Source of the DNA: Prostheceraeus crozeri
Taxonomy: Eukaryota; Platyhelminthes; Polycladida; Euryleptidae
DNA length: 64,000 nt
Assembly (NCBI GenBank): GCA_907163375.1
Contig: CAJQUW010008745.1
Location: forward strand, 248,001 to 312,000
Reading direction: 5' to 3'
Within the stretch, counting starts at the first letter, position 1. Every line of letters starts with the position of its first letter. Of the stretch, positions 12,290 to 24,160 are shown one piece after another. The notes under the pieces were generated by a model, which was not told where the DNA came from, ran no database searches, and saw only the letters and a list, made by a program, of their open reading frames with translations. The position numbers were made by a program, and so were the translations under genes.

Positions 12290-12487
12290 ATGTCTATACG
12301 TCTACATGTATTGATCTATGACAACAGTTATCCAATGTATTTTGCCTCTCTATTTCTTTGATAGCTTACAAGCTTTTGAATTTTATGAAATATATTTCAC
12401 TTGCCCGTGACAAGCCTTGGATAAAGGTGAAACCGGTTGGGCTTGAGTTGTGTTTTTCGTTTACACTTCTAAGTGAATTTATTGAAC
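12290..12487. repeat. PLE2 right inverted terminal repeat
   Basis: Inverted counterpart of 9392-9588. It holds GACAAGCC, a hairpin with loop GGAT, then GTGAAACCGGTT at 12409-12438, the hammerhead-like tail in plus orientation. Confidence 0.9.
12403..12440 (+). ncRNA. Hammerhead-like hairpin in the PLE2 terminus
   Basis: GTGACAAGCCTTGGATAAAG followed by GTGAAACCGG folds as GCCTT/AAGGT with a GGAT loop and a trailing GAAAC. This matches the stem II plus GAAAC layout of Penelope-borne hammerheads. The core is GUGACAA rather than CUGANGA. The inverted left terminus has the same motif on the minus strand (about 9440-9478). Confidence 0.4.
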
Positions 12488-12523
12488 ATATTTAATTTCC
12501 ATTTTTGCTTAGTCACTTTTTTG

Positions 12524-12546
12524 TATATATATATATATATATATAT
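12524..12546. repeat. (TA)n microsatellite
   Basis: TA run to the right of PLE2, the partner of the run at 9365-9391. Confidence 0.95.
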
Positions 12547-12554
12547 TGTCAAAC

Positions 12555-12645
12555 TCCCTTGACAAGCTTCTGAGAATGAAGTGAAACCGGTCGGGGATTT
12601 TATTTGATACTGTGTTTTCTTTGGGGATCATTTTTGGATATACTT
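12555..12645 (+). mobile_element. Third copy of the PLE1 tail
   Basis: Matches 9246-9333 closely: CCCTTGACAAGCTTCTGAG, GTGAAACCGGTCGGGG, TTTGATACTGTGTTTTC and GGGGATCATTTTTGGATAT. It shows that PLE1-type tails flank PLE2 on both sides. Confidence 0.85.
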
Positions 12646-14169
12646 ACTCTATGGTTTTCTATCATTCAATATACACTCAGATAGATACAGATAGAAAGTT
12701 GACAATTAAAGCATGTTTTTATATACATGTACTTGGAATGATGTCATTAATCTCAATGAGCATCTGTTTACCTTTACATCCCCGAACATCTGTGGAAAGT
12801 CGTGAACATTAGACTGAAGACCAAAGTGGTATAAGTGATCTTCAGTCATGCGCTCAAGATGAGGATTCTGAGCATAGCCATCGATAGATCTGATTCTGAG
12901 TGGTGGTCTGGAAAAGAAGTTATAGAGGAATCAGTGGAAATATGATGACAATTTTGTGCATGTCTTTTTTTAATTTGCATTTTTTGCAAATCATGAAAAA
13001 ATTGGTATGAATTATTTTGTACTCGCATGTTTCCTATTACACTGTTGTTTTCGAATTTTTGGATAGCTCGCATTTTGTAACGAATAAAGCAATAATGATC
13101 CCTGACTCCATGAGCCAATTAACAATACAATTAACTCTACATATTAAAGTCCAAAGTTTTGCTATCAAAATGCATAATCAAATTCATGGTGTCGCAGTTG
13201 TGCTGGTTCAGTGCCAATAACGCGTGACTAATTTACATCCGCTAGACAAATGTATGGCTTTGTGATACGCTATTTCCATCCTGTTTCTCCTGGCTATGCC
13301 AAATTTTGCATGTGACCGCGATGAAATACACGGAGCTCGGAACTTGGCACATTTTCTCATGCAGTCACGAGCTATTAAGTCTTCTAGTATATTCATTTTT
13401 CCAACAAAGATATATGCTGAATAATAGTATATGTGGTTCGGATAAACAAAATCTGTTTTAACACTGAAAATACAATCTTCCGACATGACATGATACGTAA
13501 CACTTTCTTGAGAAAGAAAGATTCTTCAAAAATTTATTATAATTACAAACACGCAGTGCAATTGCATCATTTCGCTTGTAAAATATTTTTGGAGGATGCA
13601 GATGTTGACTATTAACAGGAAGACACATTTTACACGATCAGCTAAAATGGAATGAAGATTGAGAAGATTTATATTGTAGCAGTTCAAAGAAATTCATGTA
13701 TTTCTTGTTTTTCTAATTATTTTTATTCTTACTGCGACTTTATTTTAATACACGTTTGTTTTAAAAAAATGCATAATTATTTTTTCACAACGAAAGGAAC
13801 AGGAGAAATATTGAAGAAAAGCAATATCTCTGAAATGATATTGGATGGTCGAAGCAATATCATGACAATACCAAAATGAAAATGAATGACTTTAGAAGTT
13901 CAAGAGACGATGGCGTGATGCCTCGCACCAAAATCAGTGGAAAGATCGAAAACTCGAGTCAACTATAACTGCGAAAGTTTTAAGGAAAGTTTTATTGTGC
14001 TGAGTTAAAGGAATTTGCGCAACGCAAATTATTACGCTTATTAATAATACTGACTATGTGATAATAGGGCTCCGAATGGAAATTATGTTCATAAGTTTTT
14101 CACTAAAGTTTTCTTAAACTATCATTAATACTGGCATTCAGACAGAAGTCCTTTAATGTTTCATTGAAA
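12646..14169. other. Gene-poor stretch
   Basis: No supported gene. A small perfect inverted repeat, AATTTGCG-CAA-CGCAAATT, lies near 14010-14029. The open frames are short and AT-driven. Confidence 0.45.
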
Positions 14170-15360
14170 TATGTGTATTCACAATCATGGAGTAAGTATA
14201 TTAGGTACAGTAGCATCCCATATTAATTAAATATAAATCCCCAATGTGCATGCAGGTTCGATTTTATTCGAAGTGTTTAAATAGTTAAGTGTGGAACTCA
14301 ATACTTATTTTGATTTTATTAAATGAACTCGAGTTGAGATCCAGTACCGAATGAGAGATGTGCAAGTTGTTACACTATTGGGGAAATCTACACGGATTTG
14401 ACTTTGATTATGATAGCAATACAGAAGGAATAAATAGCACATTACATCCTCCGTATCATGACAACCAGGGAATTTTTAAGGCATTTCTACTAGGTAACCA
14501 TTTGCTCGAGAGGGCACTTTCAGACTGCACTTAAGACAGCATTTCAGTAGTAAGCATATGCTCTGTAAGAGCACTGTCGCCCGCATTGATGCTCACTTTC
14601 ATGACCTTTGTTCCACGCATCCAAGGGCATGTCTCAAAGAACACTGTAGGGTTTAAATTTTTATAAGTCTAAGGTCATGTGCCAAGCTACTAAATAACTA
14701 AAATTATATAGTAAGAGCATGCACTTGCAAGCATGCTTGTATATTCTTGTTTACCTTGCATGCCTGCCAGTTTTGTGTTATCAACCACCGTTTGATTAAC
14801 TATATTTTGGCTAAAAGTTAACTGGCAAATTTTAGTATTCATGCGACCGTGTTCTCTAAGTTTGCTTCTTTAGTCATGACATTTTGTTGCATATCCTCTC
14901 ATTGTAATCTGATAATTTGTTGAGGGAAAATATTGTTTTGATATACGCAGAATGAATTCAAAAATTCGTATAACCTCCCTAAATGTGAATGCGTCAGCAA
15001 AAATGACTAATGGCTAAAGTAACTCGTACAGACTCGAGGGTACTTCCAGGTTAAGAAGCCTGAGCACACAAAATTGTGCTCAGGCTGTGAATACACCAGA
15101 AATGTGAAAATGTGTGTTTAACACGCCCTCTAGGTCACAAGCCACCTTCGTGATCACAAGCCACCTGCCACCGGAAGAGCAAAGCATAATGGCAAAGCTG
15201 GAAGAGTAAAGCAAGATATGCTTTATAATGTGGTTCATGAAATTTCCCTGCTAATCAGCTTAATGTTAGTTGAATTAAGACACTTGTTAGTAACATCCAT
15301 TTATTTTGATATCCAATCAGTTTCATACTACATGTATATAGAGGTATCAAATTGCTAGTG
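14170..15360 (+). repeat. Interspersed repeat family, copy B
   Basis: Copy of the family also at 5380-6190 and 45390-46145. It is recognised by the AAATCCCCAATGTG, TTCGATTTTATT, TGAACTCGAG and GATATCCAATCAGTTTCATA words in the same order. It is longer than copy A, with extra sequence that includes the hairpin at 15057-15086. Confidence 0.6.
15057..15086. repeat. Perfect 12-bp hairpin
   Basis: AGCCTGAGCACA, a 6-nt spacer CAAAAT, then the exact reverse complement TGTGCTCAGGCT. It lies inside repeat copy B and could be the remnant of a small foldback element. Confidence 0.85.
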
Positions 15361-18300
15361 TATAAACATAGGAAAAATTACTATGAGACTAACATCGACT
15401 TCAGTTTGATGCTGGTGACCGCGATATCGCAGTTGTATTTTCTTTCAATTTTAATCTGTTGATTGCATAGTGATCGAATTGCTAGATATTTTCAATATCT
15501 TAATGCAGAGGATAAAAGAAAGATGAAAGAAAATGACATCCTGAAGTGTCTAATGTGGACGATTAATCCTAAAAATTGTAACGAATCGAACAGAATGTCC
15601 ACGTTAAAGTGATAAACAATTATGGATGAATTATAGCGTGAGCGGAGATAAGTGTCTTTTCAACATTCTGGATCATTCTTTAATCAATGACATGGCTGCC
15701 CATTGAAGACAAAAACACAAAATCGCCTGCAGAAACTTACATATACAAGCCAGAATAATGCTCTGGTAAGTGTTGTTTGCAATTGATTATGATCAATCAT
15801 ACAAAAAATGTGAACAAAATTTATGAAAATGATGGTCAGAAGATAAATGTCAATAACTTTTTCGTGCGGTTTACAGGCTTTTGTCAACGATTGCTTCACG
15901 TTTACATTCAAACAAGAGGCAAATAAATTTAAGTGAACTATCAAATTTGAATTTAATTGAAAACGTCCAGGGCAAAGTGTCGCCAACGTCCAGTATATAT
16001 AAATGTCGTCAGCGAGCATGTATGCCATATACGAGTTTATAAATTGACGATTTCGATACCTGTTTTGATTCATGGCTTTCAATCACAAGATGACATGCAA
16101 AGACATACGTATTATTGATTATGGGATGGCCGATTGGCTTACCTTTCGGTATAAAATTGATAGATGATACAAAACAGAAAGCTACAAAATTACTCTTTCT
16201 TGGAAGAAAGAGGTTTGGACCTTGTGCAAACCACATCTAATGCATCTTTGGTGCGGGTCAATTCATTCTCTAGCGACACAGCCATGTTTGATGCTGCTCT
16301 GGATATTTTTGATTCTATTCACAACAATTATGATATTCAATTTATTGTTGCAATTCGGACGGACGGTAAATTTAATTATCTTGTCATCACACTATCATTA
16401 TATCAAATTCCATTCATTGAGTTTTATATAGAAACCCTCCCACTCTGGCATCACGCTTGATAAACGCAGGTGGATGCTGTATTCCGCTATCTGACTACCG
16501 GAATGATTACAGATGCATGAGCGATATGAAAACATAAATTGTCAACAAAGCCTGTTGAGTCCATATACTAAAAATAGAACTCTGCGTGGTGTACTGTGAT
16601 GCACCGGTTTTTCTGGTTCCACCGATTCTCGAACCGTTGCACCGAAATGTGCGAATTTCGATCAATAGATATTTTGCTGCACAATTTCATTTATAATTTA
16701 TTTATTTTATCTGTTATCTTTGTCACAGCAAATATGGAGAGAAGGATATTTTAAGTGTATATACAATTGATCCAACTCGAAGAACATAATTTAATTATAT
16801 TTATCAATTCCATTCAAGGTTTTATTTTCTACTTCATAACAAAATACATCACAACAATTTTTTAAAAATCAAAGGTATATCACAAAATTACCCATAAATC
16901 TCCTGACGTTGTGAAAAAATGTGAAAGAAGTGATGAAAATTCGATCATTCAAGTTTTTGGGAAATATTTTAGGCCTCGAAATCTCAATTCCCTCGACCTC
17001 AGAGTTTCAGGATCTCATTGTGAATACTGCGTATAAAGTGCTGTTACTCCTCTTGCTAAGAAATAGGCTATCTTGGAATTCCATCGGCCAGCGATCCGTC
17101 CCAAAGATTTTTTCAGCATCCTTCTACATTACCTGATGTTTTATGATCTTCTCTATGATCACTGTATTTTTAAAAAAGAATCAAAATATGCATACGCTTA
17201 TAATTATAATAAAAAATTATATACACGTAAAACTGATAATAAAATAAAACTAGCACGTTTCATCCACCACTGAATTATTAATTTCGTTAAGTTTAAATAG
17301 TTTAATGCATCCGTGTTTCAAATTCTTTGCCACCGTTAGAATTTTCTTGATACTTTATGAAGTTTGCATCGAATTCTAGCAAATGTGAACATTTGAGACC
17401 TTACATTAAAGATTTTGTAGTGCTAATTAACTATCACAGGACACCAGAGAACGCGAGACAAATTACATTCGCCTATCCTTTGGCAAGTACTTCAGCATGA
17501 CTGACTGAATATATGCACCGACTATCAGACCCGGTGCAGCGAAGGTGCGGTCAACGCACAACCCTCGAATGAACCAGACCATCATGCTGTGAAGAAGAAA
17601 TCATAAGAAAGCAACCCGCATAGAAAAACGCTATGGAAACTCTTGCATCTTAGGAAAACGTGTAGAAAATCTATAAGCGACAGCACTGTTAAAAAATGAA
17701 AAAATGTGACAAAGAATGTTAGGATTGCCAGTCAGTATGATTCCCAAATTAGGAAAGCAACTGAAGCACGATTTCAACTAATATTTCAATGGCAATGTCA
17801 ATGCAGCACTTACAGTTTGAACCCAGATATTTAATGTAAAAGTGCAATAAATGGGATATACAAGTTCACTTGTGTAAGTTATGCGATGATGGGTACACAT
17901 TGGATCTATAGAATGCTTTATTTTTAGAGCGGGATATCTTCCATGACAAAATGCATGTTTCTTAAAAAAGTGCATTAACGGTATCTCATGGACTGTGGCA
18001 TTCACGTGCTTAAAAGATTAGTTAAATGTTGTCCTACATGCAATTGTGACTTCTAATCTGTGTCAAAGGCCACTTACATGTAGCAGTAATCGCGTTTAAC
18101 TCAAAATGAAAGTCACACGCTCAGTTACATAGATGAAGACAAAGTACATCGAAGAATTAGTCACTTATACAAGAACGTAAAATTGACACAGTGAAGTGAT
18201 GTTGATATAAGGCAAAAATGGCACATTCAAATTTCAGGCGATAGCAAAATAAATTAATTTATGCAGAATAACCAATCCATAGGTTTTGTATTTATTAGAT

Positions 18301-21300
18301 TTTGAGTAAATAAGATGATTTGCTCTCTTTGATAATTTGCTACAATTCGCGCACAATTTTCAAGCGGCTACAATTGGGTCGCTTGATATTCACGATTTTT
18401 TGCTGGACGATCAAAAGTTGCGATGTGCACAGGAATTCCTGCATTATATTACTACAGGTTTTTGCATTTTTATCAATTTACCTTTTTTAATTATATGCGT
18501 CAATTTTAATTCGTATTAAAAAGCCACATTTCGCAGCACGTTTCTCATCATTATCGGCAGTATCGCTCATGAGTTGATCTGTCAAATGAATATTGAAATT
18601 TTCAATAATTCAGCGGCAAATTTTACCTACTCGATGGTTGAAACGCCATCAATATGAATAACCACCGCACCACTTATCCCGATCTACTACCTTATTACTG
18701 GGTGATGCTTCGTGTCATAGCCAAGCACTTGAAGTGCCATTGACCGACCAGCACCATATTCGCAGATATTCCACCCCACTCGCCCTTCCTAAACATAACA
18801 CAAAATATTTCTAATTTGCGGAAAGCAGTTATCAAAAGAGATTTGAAGGATAATAAAAATTGCATAGCGCCAGTTCGCTTGGGCACAGAACAGAAATATG
18901 AACTCATACTTTAACAATTTAAGTAAACCAAAAACACTTTAGCAACCGTAGACGCTGCCCTATAAAGATTCGCCATCATGCGGTTCAAAAAAAGGTGATA
19001 TATCTATAGAATAAGTGACCAAGCTGAAGAACTGCATCACGGTGTTCTGCATTTATCTATTGTTCAAGACTTACTCCAAATTTCTACCCTAGATATGAGG
19101 AAAGGACGAGATCAGATGCTCGTACTAGAGTTCCAGGTGAGCATGGCAGCATTGGCTCTGAAATTTGAGCCTAATTTTTTCATTTGTAATATTGCGGAAT
19201 ATAGAATGCATAGAATTTGAGGTCATTATAACAAATAATGACCAAAAAAACTCTGAGCATAATCTGTCATAATGCATGACTTTTTTCATAGAAGTCCACA
19301 CAAGGTTAATAATTTCCATCCAGGAAAATAAGTATCTGTTTCGTGGAGCTTAAAGAAGAATTCTTGTTGTATAATATCAAAACAGCATTCATGTGAAAAG
19401 ACGGACCCAATAATCACATGTCTTCATAATCAATAGCAAAATATTGATAGTTATATGTCAGTGAATTTTCTGCCACCAGTTTCAGCCGTCATCGCTATAA
19501 TGTTTTCATTAGCATCTCCATTTATTATAGTAACGTAACTATAATAAATGGTGCTATGATAAATAATTATACTAAATAGGTGTCATGATATTTCCAACAA
19601 TTACTATGCTTTTATGTTTCGCAATCAGCTGCATTATTTCTACGGTACAATGAGCCTCTATGTTCTAGTTACATGTACATTGCACAATGCACATATCTTT
19701 GAAATTCAAATGCTATGATTGATGAATATTTTATAGTCTAAGATGCAACTAAGATCATAAAATGATTTCTGTATGAAGGAAGGATGATTAACGCATTAAC
19801 AATTATATCAATTATCAATTGTCATTGAACATTTTGAACATCAGTTCAGTCACAAGCCATCAATGCGATGATGCTAAGTCAATGAGAGATAATGGTCGAA
19901 TTAGTGCATTCAAGTCTTATTGCATATTGGCAGTGATAAAATGTTAAAGCTTTGTTTCATCTAATGAGTTCACAAGGAGAACTGAAATTTTGCCATTATA
20001 CTGCAACATTCACAGATGACATGATTTGAACTTTAATTGCAGGAAAAAGCACTTGTAATTAATTCCCTATGTCAATGGCTATTATTCCTATATTAAACAC
20101 ATAATTACTTAGAAAATTCTGGATGCCTTAAATTTCTTGATACAGCATAATGTTACTGCACAAATAAGGAATGATAGTCACTTGGAATGAGAAATGCCGT
20201 AAAACGGTGGTTTATGCCCGTTAAGTGTGCAAATGCCGTTAATAATTGAGAAATGACGATCTATTAAGCGATGCGGTTAATCAATGACAAATTTCAGCAA
20301 ATAAATGAGGAATGTCGCATAATTATTATCTTTGGTGCTAGTTAATGACATATTCATAGCAACAAGCGCAAAAACCTGACGTAGTTTTGTCAATAGTTAC
20401 GCACTTTTGTTATTTAATCTGACAATGAAATGTTTGAAGGTTATCCCAAATGTGGATTTAGTGAACGGAGGAGTTGTTTAATTTGTTTTGACAAATAATC
20501 TACAAATAATTCCATTTACAAAATGATAGCTCCAAAGTTGAGATAAAACAATAAGTCGCAAAAAATTGCGATGACCTATCAATGTAAAAATGGTAAGATC
20601 AAAGCAAGTACTTTGGATAAAACGCACCAGAATGACGTGCATAATCAAATAAACAATCAATGCAGTTCAAAGCTTCTACTAACTTAGTAAAGGATGCTTT
20701 GATTGCCCCAAAGTGGACCTGTAATCTGACATATTCATTTTCCCAGTACCTTCAGTTATTATAGACAATTATTTGAGCATATGGGTGTACTAGTAGTTGT
20801 AGCCTACTGTCTAGTGTGCTCTTTCACTACTCAGTGTACTAATTAAAATGATTTATGTAAGCTTGTTTTAGTATTGCCAGTACACGTATTCTTATTCAAA
20901 CACTTACTGTTTCTCCATGATTGATTCAAATAAGACCTTCTGCGCAGCTATGAATATAACACCAAATGATAAATGCTGATTGATGAATTGGCTGTTGCTG
21001 AATTAAACTTGCAATCACAAAATTCTCGATCTGTGACTTAATCTAATCATAAATACTTGATGGTTCAATGGAGATTGATCGTTTGTAGTTGTGTGAATGA
21101 CAATACTCAATGCTCAAACAATATGTTCATTATGTAAGTGGAATTTATGCATTGCCACATGTGTGATAGCGCTTATCATGAATAAACACAATCGTTGTTG
21201 AAATATTTGCTGATGACGAATAAAAAGCGACTTAGCTGTTAAACAGAGAAAGTATTCCGATGTCACAAGATGAAGCGAAATTCCGATATATGAATGAGGA

Positions 21301-21869
21301 TGGAATGATAGAACTTTGACTAATTTGATTGCTATGAATTGACGGCGGAGACCAATTAGGAAAATTTGCATTTAAGGACATCGAATTTCAAAAGATAATT
21401 TCAGGTGATGGATGTGTTGCATTATTTACGCGAAGAAAGTTTACATACTTTAAGTAGTTAAAAACCCTCCTTTAAATACAACAGCAGCAATCATCTGATG
21501 ATAAAAGCTTGTCATCAATGAATTTCTGAATGAATGGTGGCAACATGAGTGTCTTTTATATCATCAATATATTTATTTGCTGCATATTTTTTCATAATCT
21601 TATGATAACTTTATTGAGTTGCCAAGCATGCTTCAGTCGTTGTGACCTACATCAGTGGCAAATTGAGCTTATGAACACAGTCTCAAATTTTAAACTCAAT
21701 CTCTAGCTATACATGTATACTTAATAGAAATATTAAATAACCTAGCTTTTTAAAAACCACAAAGATCACAATTAAAAAGAATAATAATTACTAAATAGTT
21801 ATGAGCATGACTGCAGCTGATGAACATTAAAAAGATGTAAAAATTCTGATACTATGTGATTGCTCAGCC
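15361..21869. other. Long gene-poor AT-rich stretch
   Basis: About 6.5 kb without a supported gene, RNA gene or recognised transposon. Open frames are at most about 132 codons, occur on both strands, and show no domain motifs. The only clear structure is the hairpin at 19518-19551. Candidate TATA-like words are frequent, as expected from base composition, and are not called. Confidence 0.45.
19518..19551. repeat. Perfect 14-bp hairpin
   Basis: CCATTTATTATAGT, a 6-nt loop AACGTA, then ACTATAATAAATGG. It is a perfect inverted repeat with no adjacent gene, possibly a miniature foldback remnant. Confidence 0.85.
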
Positions 21870-22059
21870 ATTGCAGGGACTCAGCCAGGGGGAGCGGTGA
21901 GAGCGGCGCTACCCCCTCTTTGCCCAAGTAGTAAAAACGTGATTGCAAGAACCATTTACTTATACTGTACAAAAAAATGTGCGCAACTGAACGAAGGCGA
22001 TTGATAATGATTGGATTGTAGAACGATTAGTCCAGGACTTCTTTGTAATTCCTTCATTC

Positions 22060-22740
22060 TACTACATTCCGGATGGAGGCACTCTGTATTGATGGGTTGA
22101 AAACATACAGGTCTCACCATTTGTCGATCAGAGTCAGTCCTCTCCACGATCGCCGGCAGAAGGCGCTACGCTACACATGCTGGAGGTTCCCCAATCCACT
22201 GCCTTCCCCGGTTGCAGTCGGAGATGTTCCGTTCCATTTGTCTAAAATGAGCTGTTTTGAAAGCTCTCCAATCTACTGCAATTGTCAAATGTAGGCGCTC
22301 CGCTCCATTTGACTACTAGTCGGGATAATCTGGTGGCTCCCCAATTTCCTGCATTCCGCGGTTGGAGACGCTCCGCTCCACCTGTCTAAAAGGAGTTGCT
22401 GTGAAAGCTCCGCTGCATTCGTCGGTTGGAGGAGATTCACCCGTTTTGTCTAGTGAAGTGATTCTAGTGGCTCTGCAATCCGATGTAATTCGTCCAATTC
22501 GTCGGTTGGAAGCGCTCCACGTCACCTGTCCATTTGAGTGCTTCTGGTGACTCTCCAATCCGCTGCATTCGTCGGATGGAGGCGCTCCGCTCCATTTGTC
22601 CAAAAGGAAGTGTTCTGGCGGTTATCCAATCGGCTGGAACCGCTCCGTTTTTCTAAAGGAACTGCTCTGAAAACTCTCCGCTGTATTCGTCGGTTGGAGA
22701 CATTTCACTCCATTTGTGTAGTGGAGTTTTCTTAGTGGCT
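22060..22740. repeat. GC-richer minisatellite with a ~70-90-bp degenerate unit
   Basis: About eight diverged tandem units. The consensus elements in order are GCATTCGTCGGTTGGAGG, CGCTCCGCTCCA, TTTGTC..AAAGGAGTG, CTCTGGTGG and CTCTCCAATCCGCTGC. The block is clearly GC-richer than its surroundings. Open frames cross it on both strands because the unit length is near a multiple of three, but nothing suggests a protein. Confidence 0.8.
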
Positions 22741-23649
22741 CTCGCATGCATATTAAATAAATTCATGGACATCGATCTGCACGCTGTCAGAGACTGATTA
22801 CGTGGTGTCACAGAGTACGAAAGTGTGATAAATTTGTCACATTTGATATTACCATATAAAATCTTTCAAGAAATTTGATTCCCGAACTTTCTGGAATATC
22901 AACCGCAGGTTGTGTGGTTTTTTGTAATTAAAATGCGAGCTCTGTTGAGGACTGGTTCTTTTTAAGGGTGGGTTATAAGAATAAATGTTCGAGTTTTTGA
23001 TTTAACTCCATTTTGTGTGATTAAATATTAGACCTGGTGTTCATTGATGATGAAATGGAAATCGAAAAGGAAAAAATCTTTGAGAAAAGTACATGAAATT
23101 ATAGCAGTGACGACGAACTCGAGACGCAAAATTTACAAGACGTAGGCTAAATGTAGAACCCGAAGCATTTTTGAGTGACGATACATTGCTCCCTTTGTTT
23201 TATATTGACTTTTATAAGTGTCAATTGAGCGATTGTCGCTTCTATCATTTTGATAAGAAATGTAAGCCATTCTAGAGATAACAATTAATATAGATTTCTT
23301 TACAAGAGGTTTTATTCAATGATTTTTCAAAGAAACACCGCGGGCAATTAAATGATAATGATACATTTTGAATATGAATAGTCTCATTTCATGACCACGC
23401 TTGTTCTCATCGTGAAATATGACGATTAAATGATGCACAACATTTGCAAACATGAAGCTACAATGCTGAATAAAATTCAATACAGTTACAAGCTTTGATA
23501 TGTAGGTATTAGTGTCATTGTAAAATCTTCTTCTTCGTTTTTTTTCTTAAACTTCTTTGATTTGTGAAGCTCTATATTTCATTTTTTATTGATCTTTTAT
23601 AATTTTGGAATTTTCTGTTATTACTATGTATCTTTGTTAGTACTACTTA
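22741..23649. other. Gene-poor stretch
   Basis: Nothing recognisable. There are no long open frames and no clear repeats. Confidence 0.4.
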
Positions 23650-24160
23650 TGAATCAGTTATACAATCAAATCAAATCATCTTTATTGAGTTCACAAGATG
23701 GCGGTGAAAGCACACAAAATTTTTCACATTATGAAGTACGCAAAAATTAAATCTAAAATTTAAAATAATACACATGAAATATTATCGACCGAATTTTATA
23801 AAGATTCACTGCACCGACGCGTAGAAGCAAAGGGTGCTGTGATGCAATGTGGATTCCTTCGATTTGGACATCTCTTTTTGAACAAAGCACGTAGCGGACG
23901 ATTCCCACTAAGCTCAATTTGTCTGAACAATCAATGGCAAAGATTATCAACAACGAATGACAAATCTGAAAAAACATAATTTTTAAAAAAGCGAGCTGCA
24001 CTATTTTCAACGCGCAGTAATCCACTAGACAAATATTTCGGCAAATTACAGAAACAAGGAAAAGAAAAAACTAAAATCGAACGAATAAAAGATGCGTAAC
24101 ATCGGAAAATCACTTCATCAGAACAATTTGCCATCTTCAATGATACTAATATAAAATATT
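23650..24160 (-). mobile_element. Probable LINE 3' remnant
   Basis: On the minus strand the sequence ends in AATAAAGATGATTTGATTTG and further GATTT-like units (about 23660-23690). That is the simple-repeat tail style of CR1/L2-type LINEs. Upstream on the same strand are weak, frame-broken traces of a C-terminal RT-tail region. Family assignment is tentative. Confidence 0.4.

Larger units (their letters stand above)
9392..12487 (+). mobile_element. Penelope-like retroelement PLE2 with inverted termini
   Basis: Nearly full-length Penelope-like element. Both ends carry the same ~197-bp sequence in opposite orientation (9392-9588 and 12290-12487). Between them lie, in order, an Arg/Asn/Tyr-rich leader frame, the Penelope N-terminal region, RT and GIY-YIG endonuclease, all on the plus strand. 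The coding region is spread over several frames with roughly four breaks, so it is dead. It differs clearly from PLE1 in sequence and is a separate subfamily. It lies between two (TA)n runs and two PLE1 tails. Confidence 0.9.

Noticed and set aside
15684-16236. Minus-strand frames of 132 and 75 codons
   Set aside because: AT-driven, Cys/Phe-rich composition with no motif, and they overlap each other in different frames.
22316-22735. Open frames across the GC-rich minisatellite
   Set aside because: Frames follow the repeat unit on both strands; no domain or start context supports a gene.
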